NCBI RefSeq assembly: GCF_030316855.1
Contig: NZ_JASZYR010000028.1
Span: forward strand, 1-36,631
Source of the DNA: Variovorax sp. J22P240
GTDB lineage: Bacteria; Pseudomonadota; Gammaproteobacteria; Burkholderiales; Burkholderiaceae_C
Direction of reading: 5' to 3'
Length of the DNA: 36,631 bases
The position numbers were made by a program, and so were the translations under genes. The stretch's first letter is position 1. Every line of letters begins with the position of its first letter. Of this stretch, positions 17,706-26,608 are shown piece after piece. The notes under the pieces are model-generated. The model was not told the origin of the DNA and did not search any database. It saw only the letters and a list, made by a program, of their open reading frames with translations.

Positions 17706-20702
17706 ATGAAGGGTTTGCAAGTTATTGCTTCGCCTTTGGGCGACGCCCCTCGAACAAACCAGTACACGAGGGTAACTACTCGCAGTACCACTGTGGGCAA
17801 CCTGAATGGCCGTGAGTCGCTTCTCTATGACATGGAAATTGTCGGAAATGAGGTTTTACTCGACGGGTCATCACTGGAATACGCGCGAATAAATAATCGA
17901 CAAGACGTTGCCAGCCTCACCATCATCGCGGAGGCGGTCCGCATCACCGACGAGGTTTCTCTCCCTCAAACTTCAGTGACGATTTACGCCAGGCGCCTGA
18001 TTTTCTCCGGCTCGGGACGGATAAGCACCTCCCCGGCTTCTCTCGAAGGCTTGCCCGAACCAAAAGAGGACGGGTCAGCAGGCGATGGAATGCCAGGGCT
18101 GTCAGGTGGAAATATCGCGTTGAATGTTGGCGGTGTAGAAACCTCGGCGCCGACAAAGGTAATCGTGTTGACTGGAGCCAAGGGTCAGGCAGCAGGGCAA
18201 GGACAACCCCCTATTGCAGGGGTCTCGTTACCAAGCTTGCCGACAGAGGAACTGCTCCCGCAATTCCCTGGACGGTGGCACGTGATTACCAACAATCCGA
18301 ACTACGGCAATTGCACCCCAGTACCAGAAATTCCAGACGCCAATTATCCAAATGCGATTATCTGCTGGCAATGCGCGCAATTAGGCGGGCCCACTGCCTC
18401 TCTAGGTACAGATCGTCAGCCTGGCGATGGTGACGGCGTTCCCGGAAAGAAAGGGGGCACGCCGGGCAAAGGTGGCGCCGGCGGTCATCTCGCCTCCACC
18501 GTTCCATTGGACGCCGCAGTCTACGACCAAAGAGGTGGTGAAGCTGGCCAGCCATACATTGATGACACGACTCCCGGAGCGGCAGGGCTGCCAAACCCTT
18601 CCTACACGGTCCGTTGCTATTTCGGGCCGGGCAGCAAAATGCTCATCCGGCACGACACAAAGCCGGGTCTACCAGCGGTCTCTCCAACCGCAGAAGGACT
18701 TGCTGGAGTAGATGGAGATCTTGCCATTGTGGGCGGCCTCCTTGAGTGGCTTCGGCCCCAGAACGCCGAAGTCACACTGCAGTATGCCGATGATCTATTC
18801 GTATCCAGACGGATCACCCAAGCCAAGGTAATTTACGGCGAGTACGTTGATCTGCTGGCTGCGGCATCTCAGTCACGAACCGGAATCGAACAATCTGAGC
18901 TCTTACGGCTCCTGGGCTGGGCCCGACGTCGACACGCACAAATTCTTTTGGGCATGGATTTTTACGGAAATCCCGCGGGATGGGTCCCGATTCTTAGCCT
19001 TGAAATTGCTCAAGGTGTTTACGAATCGGAACTGCACAGATCTGCCAACTACTTTTATTTGAGCTTTTGGCTTGGGAAGAAACTTGACGATGGGGAGGCT
19101 ATGGCGAGAACGCTTCAAGCTCTCTACGACCATCTGGGTGGGGAAGTTCGGCGAGACCAATCCGAGTTGAATTCGATACTCGCAACGGAAATTCCAAAAT
19201 ACATTGCAGATATAGCGAATCTACGCAACGAGCAGAAACTTTTGGCGTCGAAGTTTCGCCTGCGCGAGCAGCAATTAAAACAAATTGCAGAGAACGATGC
19301 ATCCAAGGCGGCCGAAGCGCGTGCAACTGCGGGCGCATTGAGAATATGTGGTGTTCTGGTATCGCTGATTCCCGTTCAACCTGCAGGCGCGATCATCGGA
19401 TCTGTGATCATTGGGATGGCCGATCACGACGACCTTTGGACAATAGTCGAGCACGCCTTCGAAGCATATTTGCTAAGCAGCGCCTATGAGAAAGCTTTCA
19501 GTAGCCTTGTCAAAAATGTAAACGGACTTGACTGGTCATCGGCAAACGCTCTTTGGACTAGTGTCGACGCAATCCCACCTGGCGAGACTCTCTCCCGGGG
19601 AGTCTTGATTGCGGGCGATGCGGGAAAGGTATACGCACGGGGGAACGAATTGATGCAGGCAAAGGCGCAGTCATCGTTTACTGCAGAGATGGCCGACGAT
19701 TTCTTGAAGAAATATGCAGACCTTGATCCTGAATACACTCAACTCGTCAAAGACGCAAAAGCGTTGCTTCAAAAGATACAAGAGGCCTTCACACGTCTTC
19801 AAGACGTACAGAACAAGGCGAGTGCAACTTCGCTATCCTTGGCAAAAAATACTCAATCTCTAAAGGATATTGCTGCTTCCGTGCAGCAAGCCGCACTCCA
19901 GGACAGGACGGCCGTTGCTGCGGAAATTTGGCGCACACGAAAGCGAGCTGAAAGCCTCCTTCAGTATTATTCATATATTCTTGCCCGAGCTTATGAATAT
20001 CGTCTGGTGGAAGCCTTTCCCCATTCAATTACGCCGCGGTTAGATGTTCAAATTCTTCAAGACGCTGCGAACCAGAATCAAGAAACGCTAACGGAGGGGC
20101 AGGCTGGTGCACTCATGGCGCCTTATACTCAGATCCTGACATCAGTAGCCAGGGGCATTTATGATATTTATGTGAGCAGCCGGCGGCCAATCGAGCAAGT
20201 CATGGATCGGGCTTTTTCTTTCGAAACTGACGAGCTGCAGCAAATGAGCGCCGGCAAGCCGATTACTATCAACATTGCCAACCGAAACGAATTCAGGGGT
20301 CTTTCCACCCAAAATTCCAGAATTTCCCGGATCATGCTTCAGACCGTCAAGGTAGTTGGATCGCGACCAAACAGCATCGATTTAATAGTTCGGCATGGGG
20401 GAGCATCTGTCATTACACTCGATCACCGCAACTACTTTTTCTCTCATATCGGCTTGGACGGCGATGCGCGGTTTACCTGGCGAACCACCTGGGATTTTCA
20501 TCTGGACATTCCGCATGTCGCGACCCCGTCCCCCGGGGCGCTTTCGCTTTTTGCGTCACTCCTTTTGAAAAATAGCTCCGACCTCACAATCTTTTCGAGT
20601 CCAGGTCTCGACGCGACATTGGTAGTTTCGATCGATCAGGGAACCTTGCTCGAGATTAGCGAAATGTCGATGCTAGTGACATACACTTTTGAGCAGATCT
20701 AG
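17706..20702 (+). CDS. Large protein of unknown family; Gly-rich N-terminus, helical core with hydrophobic hairpin
   Basis: 998 residues from ATG 17706, with a strong ribosome site aaggag at 17693-17698. Residues 1-120 are beta-strand-like. Residues about 122-290 contain Gly/Pro-rich collagen-like stretches (GDGMPGLSGG, PGKKGGTPGKGGAGGH). From about 370 to 860 it is mainly helical with coiled-coil runs (KYIADIANLRNEQKLLASKF; LKDIAASVQQAALQDRTAVA). In the middle lies a hydrophobic segment, about 543-572 (ICGVLVSLIPVQPAGAIIGS, VIIGM). The last 150 residues are beta-rich and end in SEMSMLVTYTFEQI. Long helices around a hydrophobic hairpin are the plan of alpha-helical pore-forming toxins (ClyA, Cry6, Hbl families), and a beta-rich tail recalls insecticidal toxin complexes, but no specific family can be claimed. 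There is no signal peptide. The gene is visibly less GC-rich than its neighbours, so it is probably imported. Confidence 0.75.
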   Translation: MKGLQVIASPLGDAPRTNQYTRVTTRSTTVGNLNGRESLLYDMEIVGNEVLLDGSSLEYARINNRQDVASLTIIAEAVRITDEVSLPQTSVTIYARRLIFSGSGRISTSPASLEGLPEPKEDGSAGDGMPGLSGGNIALNVGGVETSAPTKVIVLTGAKGQAAGQGQPPIAGVSLPSLPTEELLPQFPGRWHVITNNPNYGNCTPVPEIPDANYPNAIICWQCAQLGGPTASLGTDRQPGDGDGVPGKKGGTPGKGGAGGHLASTVPLDAAVYDQRGGEAGQPYIDDTTPGAAGLPNPSYTVRCYFGPGSKMLIRHDTKPGLPAVSPTAEGLAGVDGDLAIVGGLLEWLRPQNAEVTLQYADDLFVSRRITQAKVIYGEYVDLLAAASQSRTGIEQSELLRLLGWARRRHAQILLGMDFYGNPAGWVPILSLEIAQGVYESELHRSANYFYLSFWLGKKLDDGEAMARTLQALYDHLGGEVRRDQSELNSILATEIPKYIADIANLRNEQKLLASKFRLREQQLKQIAENDASKAAEARATAGALRICGVLVSLIPVQPAGAIIGSVIIGMADHDDLWTIVEHAFEAYLLSSAYEKAFSSLVKNVNGLDWSSANALWTSVDAIPPGETLSRGVLIAGDAGKVYARGNELMQAKAQSSFTAEMADDFLKKYADLDPEYTQLVKDAKALLQKIQEAFTRLQDVQNKASATSLSLAKNTQSLKDIAASVQQAALQDRTAVAAEIWRTRKRAESLLQYYSYILARAYEYRLVEAFPHSITPRLDVQILQDAANQNQETLTEGQAGALMAPYTQILTSVARGIYDIYVSSRRPIEQVMDRAFSFETDELQQMSAGKPITINIANRNEFRGLSTQNSRISRIMLQTVKVVGSRPNSIDLIVRHGGASVITLDHRNYFFSHIGLDGDARFTWRTTWDFHLDIPHVATPSPGALSLFASLLLKNSSDLTIFSSPGLDATLVVSIDQGTLLEISEMSMLVTYTFEQI

Positions 20703-20717
20703 AAAGCCGGAGTGACT

Positions 20718-20828
20718 TCACACAAGCCGATTGCCATCCGCATCCGGTTGCAACGCCGTGAAGAGGTACGTGGTGCTGAAGGGGTGCGACGCGGCCCCCT
20801 CGATGCGAATCTGAACGATGACTCTCAT
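20718..20828 (-). CDS. Short ORF coupled to the pRiA4b-like gene, probably truncated
   Basis: ATG 20828 overlaps the stop of the upstream pRiA4b-like gene in an ATGA junction, with a purine-rich site (aggaaagg) just before. It encodes 36 residues, MRVIVQIRIEGAASHPFSTT then YLFTALQPDADGNRLV. The conserved-looking start and abrupt end close to the stop of the 998-residue gene (20702) suggest the rest was lost. The start is vaguely like that of ISKra4-type transposases, but this is weak. Confidence 0.4.
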   Translation of the reverse strand: MRVIVQIRIEGAASHPFSTTYLFTALQPDADGNRLV

Positions 20829-21273
20829 GGGACCCGCCTTTCCTGTGATGGCGCAGCCAACGCGGCGAGCCTTCGGTTGACGGCGCGCCGATTGAAGCGG
20901 TCGGGGTGGTAGTGGCGCAAGATAGCCCATTCCTCGTCGTCCATCTCATCGCCGAGAAGATCCTCGAATTCTTGCCGGGACCTACTCTCGCCGATCAGGG
21001 TGTACTCGAACCGAGTGGCCATGAACGCATGCGGACCGCCGCAATCCTCTGGGGGTGCGGCGCGCCGGCCTGCGATGCATACCGGGTACACCAGCTTGGG
21101 ATCCAGCGGCAAGGTCGCCTCGATGGGCAGGTCGTGCACCCCACAGATCGCCGAAGTCGTATTCGTAGGTGAATCGCTCAAGGCGCCGCAGCTTCAGTTG
21201 GCCGATCAGGACTTCATGTGCGTCGGTGTCGAAGAACACGCCGCCCTCCTGATGGACGCCGTACTCGCGACCC
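20825..21273 (-). pseudogene. Plasmid pRiA4b ORF-3-like protein, broken
   Basis: Read leftwards from 21273, one frame gives EYGVHQEGGVFFDTDAHEVL, IGQLKLRRLERFTYEYDFGD, L. A shift near 21145 gives VHDLPIEATLPLDPKLVYPV then CIAGRRAAPPEDCGGPHAFM, and further RFNRRAVNRRLAALA to a stop at 20825. The YxYDFGD...C.AG.RAAPPEDCGG pattern is diagnostic of the pRiA4b ORF-3 family, a widespread plasmid and genomic-island protein of unknown role. Its N-terminal part is cut off exactly where the TnsA-type transposon end begins (about 21273), and there is one frameshift, so it is inactive. Confidence 0.75.
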
Positions 21274-21419
21274 GTAGAAGAAAGTAAATCCGATACCGGC
21301 CACTCGAGCCGTTTGCCTCTGGCGGCCGCTCTTGTAGTCACAGATTTACCGTCACAGGAAAGAAAGTAAATCCGGTACTTCGCAACCGCGCGAAGTAAAT
21401 TCGGTACTTCGCGAATCCA
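21272..21419 (+). repeat. End of a TnsA-type transposon, copy 2
   Basis: Nearly identical to 13424-13570. It starts ccgtagaagaaagtaaatcc and includes the gtcacagatttaccgtcaca motif, a second agaaagtaaatccggtactt and a near-palindrome cgcgaagtaaattcggtact. It is inserted in the pRiA4b-like gene, which fixes the transposon boundary at about 21272. The boundary in copy 1 is the same, within one or two bases. Confidence 0.65.
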
Positions 21420-21846
21420 ATGCGTCAACGGCTGCGTAAGTTGTTGAATCATGAGGAGTTTCGCGCCACGCTTCTCGACGCCGCTGGACGCACCACGTCC
21501 GCGCGGCGCGCCACTGTTGGAGGGCTTCAGCCCCAAACTGGGCAGACGGGTCAGACTGTTCAGTCGAATGACATTCGATCAGTGGCTTCGCCTGGAAGCC
21601 GATCCGGCGGTGTTGTGCTTCTGCGAACGTCCCGTGCGTTTAAGCCCGGTTGTAGGGTCTCGGCTCGCTGACTTTTGGGTCCAGCATGACCATGGCGAAC
21701 AGTTGCTGCTCGTCGATGACGGTCGGGATGAAGTCGCCCCCACCGCAAATGACATCCCGCTGCAACGCGTTGCGGCCGCTGATCTCGCCGCCGCGGCGAG
21801 GTGGATCGACAACTGGCGGTCCCCTCGTTTTCCGTGCGCTAAGTGA
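21420..21846 (+). pseudogene. TnsA-like endonuclease, N-terminal part (copy 2)
   Basis: ATG 21420 gives MRQRLRKLLNHEEFRATLLD, then a frameshift near 21490 leads into RPRGAPLLEGFSPKLGRRVR, LFSRMTFDQWLRLEADPAVL, CFCERPVRLSPVVGSRLADF and WVQHDHGEQLLLVDD. The pattern of a short basic N-terminus, an E/D in WLRLEADP, and DFWV...LLLVDD agrees with TnsA-type restriction-like nuclease subunits. In frame the product would be 131 residues from ATG 21451. At RWIDNW (about 21815) the sequence passes into the end of the IS1071-like element, so the C-terminus is lost. The gene is dead by both lesions. The family call is moderate. Confidence 0.5.
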
Positions 21847-23131
21847 CGGTTCGCAAGGCCAACAACGGCGCGGGCGCTGGGTCGCAAGTCATTGATTTTT
21901 TTGATGTTGCTGTTCACTTTTCACCGGCGTATCGTCCCCTGCCCCACTGACGGAGGCGCGCGATGCAAAGCTGGCAGACGACATACTTGGGCATGCGCGA
22001 ACTGCCGCGCGACATCAGCGGCTTCGAGCTGCAGGCGTTCTTCACCTTCAGCCAGGCCGAACGTGAACTGATCGGCGCGCGCCGCGGCGAATCTCTCAAA
22101 CTCGGCCTGGCATTGCACATCGGATTCCTGCGCATGAGCGGCCGTGTGCTCGACGCCTTTCGGATCGTTCCCCCAGCGCTATGGCGCCATCTGGGCAGTG
22201 AGGTGGGAGTCGATGCTCCCGAGATCGCCTCGCTACGCGCCTTGTACGGGCGAGGTCGCACCCTGTTCGACCACCAGCAAGTAGCCTGTGAAGCCCTCGG
22301 GTTCCGGTGGATGACCGAGCACCAGCGCCGCGCTCTCGTTCGGTCGATGAGTGACGAGGTCGCCCGGTGCGCCGATCGTGAACAACTGGTTGTCTTTGCC
22401 CGACGTTGGCTGTACGAACATCGACTGCTGATCGTCCACGATCGGGCCATCCGCGCCTTGATTGCCACGCGCACCTGGCAGGACTTCGAGCCATGGACTT
22501 TGCCGGGCAGCCAAGTGACCTGGCATACGAGCAATGGGAGGCGTAGATGAAGCTTCAGGCGATCGGCGGCCGCGAGATTCCGCCGGACTTCAAGACGCCT
22601 TGTGGGGCGACGGCAGCAAGGGCTCGGCAGACATGATGGCCATCGATACCAGCCGGCACTTGTGGCAGGCGAGGGTTGATCCGCGGCGACGAACCTATGC
22701 CGCCGGCCTGTACACCCACGTCCGGGACCGCTGGGGGGGTCTACGATCAGCCGATGGTCCTGAACGAACGACAGGCGGGTGCCGCCGTCGAAGGTGTCGA
22801 GCAACACAATCGGAGTGAGGATCGCATTCGCGTCTCCCTGCTCGCTGTAGACACCCATGGCATGACCAGCGTTGCCCTGGCCATCGCAAAGCTCCTGGGG
22901 TTCGACCTGTGTCCGAGGCTGAAGGACCTGAGAGAGCGCAAGCTGTTCATTCCCAGGGGCTGGTCGGTGCCGGAAAGCTTGGAGATGGAGAGGGCTACCG
23001 TGCACCGGGTGTCTCTCAAGTCCATCGAGTGCGGCTGGGACGATCTTGTGCGGCTGGTGGCGTCCATTCGCGCAGGCAGGGTATCCGCAGTGCACGCCAT
23101 TCATCGTTTGGGCTCTGCCGCCATCGTTTAA
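21815..23131 (+). mobile_element. IS1071-like element, internally deleted relic
   Basis: The left end (ggtcccctcgttttccgtgc then gctaagtgacggttcgcaag, about 21815-21857) resembles the long terminal repeat of IS1071 and carries the CGCTAAG motif of Tn3-family ends. It is followed by an N-terminal transposase segment very like IS1071 TnpA, then a deletion, then part of the catalytic domain. No right end is recognisable near 23131. IS1071 is typical of Comamonadaceae and related Burkholderiales. Confidence 0.7.
21963..23131 (+). pseudogene. tnpA: IS1071-type transposase, deleted and frameshifted
   Basis: ATG 21963 opens MQSWQTTYLGMRELPRDISG then RRGESLKLGLALHIGFLRMS, the IS1071-type DUF4158 domain, for 195 residues to a stop at 22550. 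Several hundred middle residues are missing. From about 22590 the catalytic part resumes: WGDGSKGSADMMAIDTSRHL, then VDPRRRTYAAGLYTHVRDRW. An extra G in a run of seven (about 22733-22739) shifts the frame; after it come YDQPMVLNERQAGAAVEGVE and LLAVDTHGMTSVALAIAKLL, ending at TAA 23131 before the third acidic residue. Two of the three catalytic acids remain. It cannot be active. Confidence 0.8.
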
Positions 23132-23258
23132 GATCGACGAGATGATCTGGAACAGCAAGCATCCCGAAGATCAAGCTATCCACCTCGACATGGACTTCAC
23201 CTACGACGTGGAGGAGCGCCTGAATTCGCCGGGCTACGGCACTGGCGAAGCAGCCTAG
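23130..23258 (+). pseudogene. C-terminal fragment of an unknown gene
   Basis: A frame open through the end of the transposase relic continues FKIDEMIWNSKHPEDQAIHL then DMDFTYDVEERLNSPGYGTG EAA and stops at 23258. The sequence after about 23130 is natural-looking and is followed 20 bases later by a good terminator. I read it as the 3' end of a gene cut by the IS1071-like insertion. The family is not recognised. Confidence 0.4.
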
Positions 23259-23279
23259 GCGCCCTAAGTGAACGACCCC

Positions 23280-23301
23280 AGCCCGCCTCGGCGGGCTTTT
23301 T
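23280..23301 (+). terminator. Intrinsic terminator
   Basis: gcccgcc and ggcgggc form a GC-rich stem at 23281-23296, followed directly by ttttt. It closes the gene fragment ending at 23258 and insulates the operon that starts at 23348. Confidence 0.85.
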
Positions 23302-23347
23302 CATGATCGCAAACACAGATCAGAGCAACAGCAAACGAGGGACGACC

Positions 23348-23620
23348 ATGTCTGCAAACGAAGACGCCAGGCGGAATCAGATACGCGCCGCTCAGCTCTT
23401 CATGAAGCCACGAGGGCGGCAAGGCGCCCGCTACCGACACCGGCGCATCGACATCGACATCGGACGAATCGCAGGGGAGCTGACGAAGCGACGAAACTTC
23501 ACTTGTTGCGCCGGCACCTTCTCTCTTGCGACCAAGACATTCGAAGGCAAAATGCATTCTAGTGACCCGACGTCCATGCAACTCCTAGCTTTTCGCCAAG
23601 TCGGCTTCTATCAACCTTAA
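23348..23620 (+). CDS. Small basic protein at the head of the methylase operon
   Basis: 90 residues from ATG 23348, chosen over ATG 23303 because cgaggga precedes it. It is basic (MSANEDARRNQIRAAQLFMK, PRGRQGARYRHRRIDIDIGR, IAGELTKRRNFTCCAGTFSL). The stretch GRIAGELTKRRNFT could be a helix-turn-helix, but no family is recognised. The stop lies 5 bases before the methyltransferase start, so it is in the same transcription unit. A regulator or small antitoxin-like subunit is possible; a truncated leftover gene is also possible. Confidence 0.55.
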   Translation: MSANEDARRNQIRAAQLFMKPRGRQGARYRHRRIDIDIGRIAGELTKRRNFTCCAGTFSLATKTFEGKMHSSDPTSMQLLAFRQVGFYQP

Positions 23621-23625
23621 GACCA

Positions 23626-24846
23626 ATGCAGCTGTCTCGCACACCGAAGACTTCTGACTATTTCGGCCGCTACTACACACAAGCTGATGTAGCCAGCCTG
23701 TTGGTTGAATCCATGCGGGCTGGAGATCCCAGAATCGCGATTGACCTCGGCGCTGGCGATGGAGCGCTTGTAAGCGAAGCGAGTCGGCACTGGAATCGCG
23801 CCGAATTCGTCACGGTTGACATCGATCACCACGCAGAAAGTTCGACCTTTCGTGATTTGCGAGGGCCAGCCTTTACACATCACACCGTAGACGCCCTGGA
23901 CAGCCACCTTGCCGAAAGAATTGGGCTGCGATACGGGCATGTCGACTCTGGACTTTGCAATCCGCCCTACGTCCGTCCGAGATGGCGCAAGCACTTCGCT
24001 GAGATTTTGGAAGACGCGGGACTAAGCCACGTCGTTCCCAAAATCGGAGCCGTCCAAGCAGATGTGCTTTTTATCGCGCAGAACCTTCGCTTCCTTCGGC
24101 GGGGAGGCAAACTGGGGCTGATTCTTCCGGATGGCGTTGTCGCGGGCGAGAAATACGCCAAGCTTCGCCAAACCTTGGCAACGGCGCATACGCTTGAGCG
24201 GGTCATCGAGCTCCCCCGCCGCGTCTTTCGCAATACCGACGCCAAGGCGCACATCGTAGTGCTCACCAAGCATCGACAAGAGCACGTTGACATCCAAGTC
24301 CAGTGCCTGAAGGAAAACGGGTTGCTCACCGCGCCGATCTGCCTAGACCCCGAGCGGGCGGCCGCACGCCTCGACTACTCGTACCTCGCAGCACTTGAAC
24401 AGGTCAACGCGCGAGAATCAGGGACAACGCTCCGCAGCGTAACGCAAATGCTCACCAGGGGTTCACATTCGTCTTCCCAGCTTAAGCTGCTGTCCTACCC
24501 AGTCTTTCATACGACCGACTTTGTTGAGGGCAGCGTCGAGGTCCCGCGGCAGTTTCGACTTGCGCGGGAAGCGCGCAAGGTCGCCGCCGGCGGCGTCGTC
24601 GCAGTGGCGGGCGACATTCTGTTGGCGAGAGTGGGACGAAACCTTGAGCAAAAGGTAGGCGTTGTAAACCAAGGGGCAATCGCCGTGTCCGATTGCATTC
24701 TGGTACTGCGGGTCGAACCCGCATATCAAGCACGAGCGCTCCAATACTTCACCAGCACGAAAGGCCGAGCGACGCTACGCGCCACCTCACACGGTGTGGG
24801 CGCAAAGTTCATTACCACGGACTCACTACTTCGTCTTGAGATCTAG
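23626..24846 (+). CDS. N6-adenine DNA methyltransferase with specificity-like C-terminus
   Basis: 406 residues from ATG 23626. Residues 12-19 (YFGRYYTQ) match the start motif of type I/IIG N6-adenine methylases. Motif I, which binds SAM, is IAIDLGAGDGAL (about 37-48). The catalytic motif IV is NPPY (112-115). GGKLGLILPDGV (about 160-171) is the usual later motif of the family. The C-terminal 130 residues (from about TLRSVTQMLTRGSH; VAVAGDILLARVGRNLEQKV) look like a type I HsdS target-recognition domain, so the enzyme may be a self-contained methylase plus specificity unit. It is much shorter than a type IIG enzyme and has no nuclease domain. Second gene of a four-gene operon; 11 bases separate it from the ATPase. 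Role inferred: mark self DNA for the neighbouring ATPase/HEPN proteins. Confidence 0.8.
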   Translation: MQLSRTPKTSDYFGRYYTQADVASLLVESMRAGDPRIAIDLGAGDGALVSEASRHWNRAEFVTVDIDHHAESSTFRDLRGPAFTHHTVDALDSHLAERIGLRYGHVDSGLCNPPYVRPRWRKHFAEILEDAGLSHVVPKIGAVQADVLFIAQNLRFLRRGGKLGLILPDGVVAGEKYAKLRQTLATAHTLERVIELPRRVFRNTDAKAHIVVLTKHRQEHVDIQVQCLKENGLLTAPICLDPERAAARLDYSYLAALEQVNARESGTTLRSVTQMLTRGSHSSSQLKLLSYPVFHTTDFVEGSVEVPRQFRLAREARKVAAGGVVAVAGDILLARVGRNLEQKVGVVNQGAIAVSDCILVLRVEPAYQARALQYFTSTKGRATLRATSHGVGAKFITTDSLLRLEI

Positions 24847-24857
24847 CGCCAAAGAGT

Positions 24858-26600
24858 ATGACCGACCCAACGACCGAGAACGACGCCGGAATTCTCAACA
24901 CCACCCTGCAGCATCGCGCTGACTACATCCCACTAGAGGACTTGGCCGAAGAGACCGCGCACGCCGGAGCGCTCTTCCACCGCGTAACCACCGAACTCAC
25001 CAATCGAGCATTGCGCACGATCGTCGGCCCGCGCGGCTGCGGAAAAACGCACATGATGCGGTATGCGTGGCTCACGTGCCGTGACTCGAAGTTAAAGCCG
25101 TTTGCGATCTTCGCTTCCTTCCAGCGTTACTTCCGATTGGAACCACTTCTTTCAAGCAGTGCTGGCGCCTCTCAGCTCTTCCATTCGTGGGTGCTTGCCC
25201 GCGTGCTGCTGTCAGCCAAGGAAAGCTGCGACGCTTGGAACCCGAAGCTCGAGCTTGTGACCGCGCTACTTGAATCTCAGGGTTACCCTTTTCAATCGCT
25301 ATTGACTCTGGCTACCAAATTAGAGCGCAATCAAGTAATCGATGGAGAGTGGGCAGCGTTCTCTGATTCGCTCTCTATCGAGCGGACCAAGATCATCATC
25401 GATCAACTGCGCGAGGCCGCCGGGCGCAAGTTCACAGTCTTGCTCCTCGATGACGCAGCGATGACGCTAACGCCAGACTACCTGGTGGAGTTCCTCGACA
25501 TCGTGCGCTCGTTGAAATCAGCGACCATCTCACCAAAGGTTTCGGTATATCCGGGCACCACAGAGATGAGCCCTCGATTCCATGAAGGTCAGGACGCAGT
25601 TTCAATCCCCGCATGGATTTCCATTGAAGACTCGCAGTATGAGTCAATCATGTTCGACATCGCGTCGGTGCGAGTCAGGGGCCTTGAGCGCATTTCAGAC
25701 GACGCACAGGCTCTCCTCCGCTTTGCGGCTTTTGGCATTCCTCGCGCGTACCTCACCATGCTCGAGGACTACCTTCGTGGTGGATTCCGCACATCCCAAC
25801 AAGGCGTTACCCGAATCATTAACGACCATCTGCAAGCGAGGCTCGGAGAGTTCCGAACCTTAGGAAAGAAGATCCCGAAGCTGGAGATTCTCGTCGCCCG
25901 TGGCGAGAAGCTCGTCCATGAGATAGGGATAGAACTCAAGGGCTACAATCGCACACTGCTTCCGCGTCATGAGAAGGGTGTCACTTACGGCCTGCGAGTC
26001 GAAGAAAAGGTGGCCCTACTAGACAGAACCCTCAAGCTGCTTGTCGAGGCAGGCCTCATATTCAACGACGGCGAGGTGAAGCATGGTTCGCCGACTCGGA
26101 TTTACCACAAGTACATTCCACACAGCGCTCTGTTGCTGAACCTCGGCGCATTCACGGGTGAAGAAGGCAGCGGCTCGATCAGACACAACCTTGAGGCGAT
26201 TCGCTACAAGTCGACCAAGCACCCGTTGCGCAAGAGTTTGGCTTCGATCGTCGGAGACGACTTCGTAGCAAGTCTGAATCTCGCGCTCCCTCGCTGCGCA
26301 CATTGCCATGAGCAACGCTTATCGGACAATCAGCGGTTCTGTCACAACTGCGGCCAGCAACTTGTTGACGCATCGGCATTTAATCAATGCCTAGACACGC
26401 CAATCACTGAAGTCCCGGGACTGACAGCCTGGCAGCGATCGCAGATTGCCGAGAATCTACCCTTCTTTCGCACCATTCGCGACTATCTCGCGAAGCAGGA
26501 TCCCGCGGCGGAGCTTCTTACAGTCTCTGGCTTCGGTAAACGACGAACAGCCCGCATCGTTGATGTTCTCAACAGCTACGTCGACGACTTCCTGTCGTAG
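24858..26600 (+). CDS. AAA+ ATPase with zinc ribbon and helix-hairpin-helix
   Basis: 580 residues from ATG 24858. Walker A is GPRGCGKT (57-64) and Walker B is VLLLDDA (194-200), in an Orc1/Cdc6-like AAA+ core; ISIEDSQYESIM and DDAQALLRFAAFGIPRAYLT (about 290-300) are typical of the sensor-2/lid part. A winged-helix-like stretch follows (VEEKVALLDRTLKLLVEAGL). Residues about 480-501 are a zinc ribbon with two CxxC knuckles (CAHC, CHNCG). The last 60 residues contain a helix-hairpin-helix-like motif (LLTVSGFGKRRTARIVDVLN). This is a DNA-binding or RNA-binding switch ATPase. It sits between the methylase and HEPN genes with 11- and 8-base gaps, so it probably couples sensing of DNA to the HEPN effector. 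I do not recognise this exact protein as part of a named defence system. Confidence 0.8.
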   Translation: MTDPTTENDAGILNTTLQHRADYIPLEDLAEETAHAGALFHRVTTELTNRALRTIVGPRGCGKTHMMRYAWLTCRDSKLKPFAIFASFQRYFRLEPLLSSSAGASQLFHSWVLARVLLSAKESCDAWNPKLELVTALLESQGYPFQSLLTLATKLERNQVIDGEWAAFSDSLSIERTKIIIDQLREAAGRKFTVLLLDDAAMTLTPDYLVEFLDIVRSLKSATISPKVSVYPGTTEMSPRFHEGQDAVSIPAWISIEDSQYESIMFDIASVRVRGLERISDDAQALLRFAAFGIPRAYLTMLEDYLRGGFRTSQQGVTRIINDHLQARLGEFRTLGKKIPKLEILVARGEKLVHEIGIELKGYNRTLLPRHEKGVTYGLRVEEKVALLDRTLKLLVEAGLIFNDGEVKHGSPTRIYHKYIPHSALLLNLGAFTGEEGSGSIRHNLEAIRYKSTKHPLRKSLASIVGDDFVASLNLALPRCAHCHEQRLSDNQRFCHNCGQQLVDASAFNQCLDTPITEVPGLTAWQRSQIAENLPFFRTIRDYLAKQDPAAELLTVSGFGKRRTARIVDVLNSYVDDFLS

Positions 26601-26608
26601 TCATCGTT

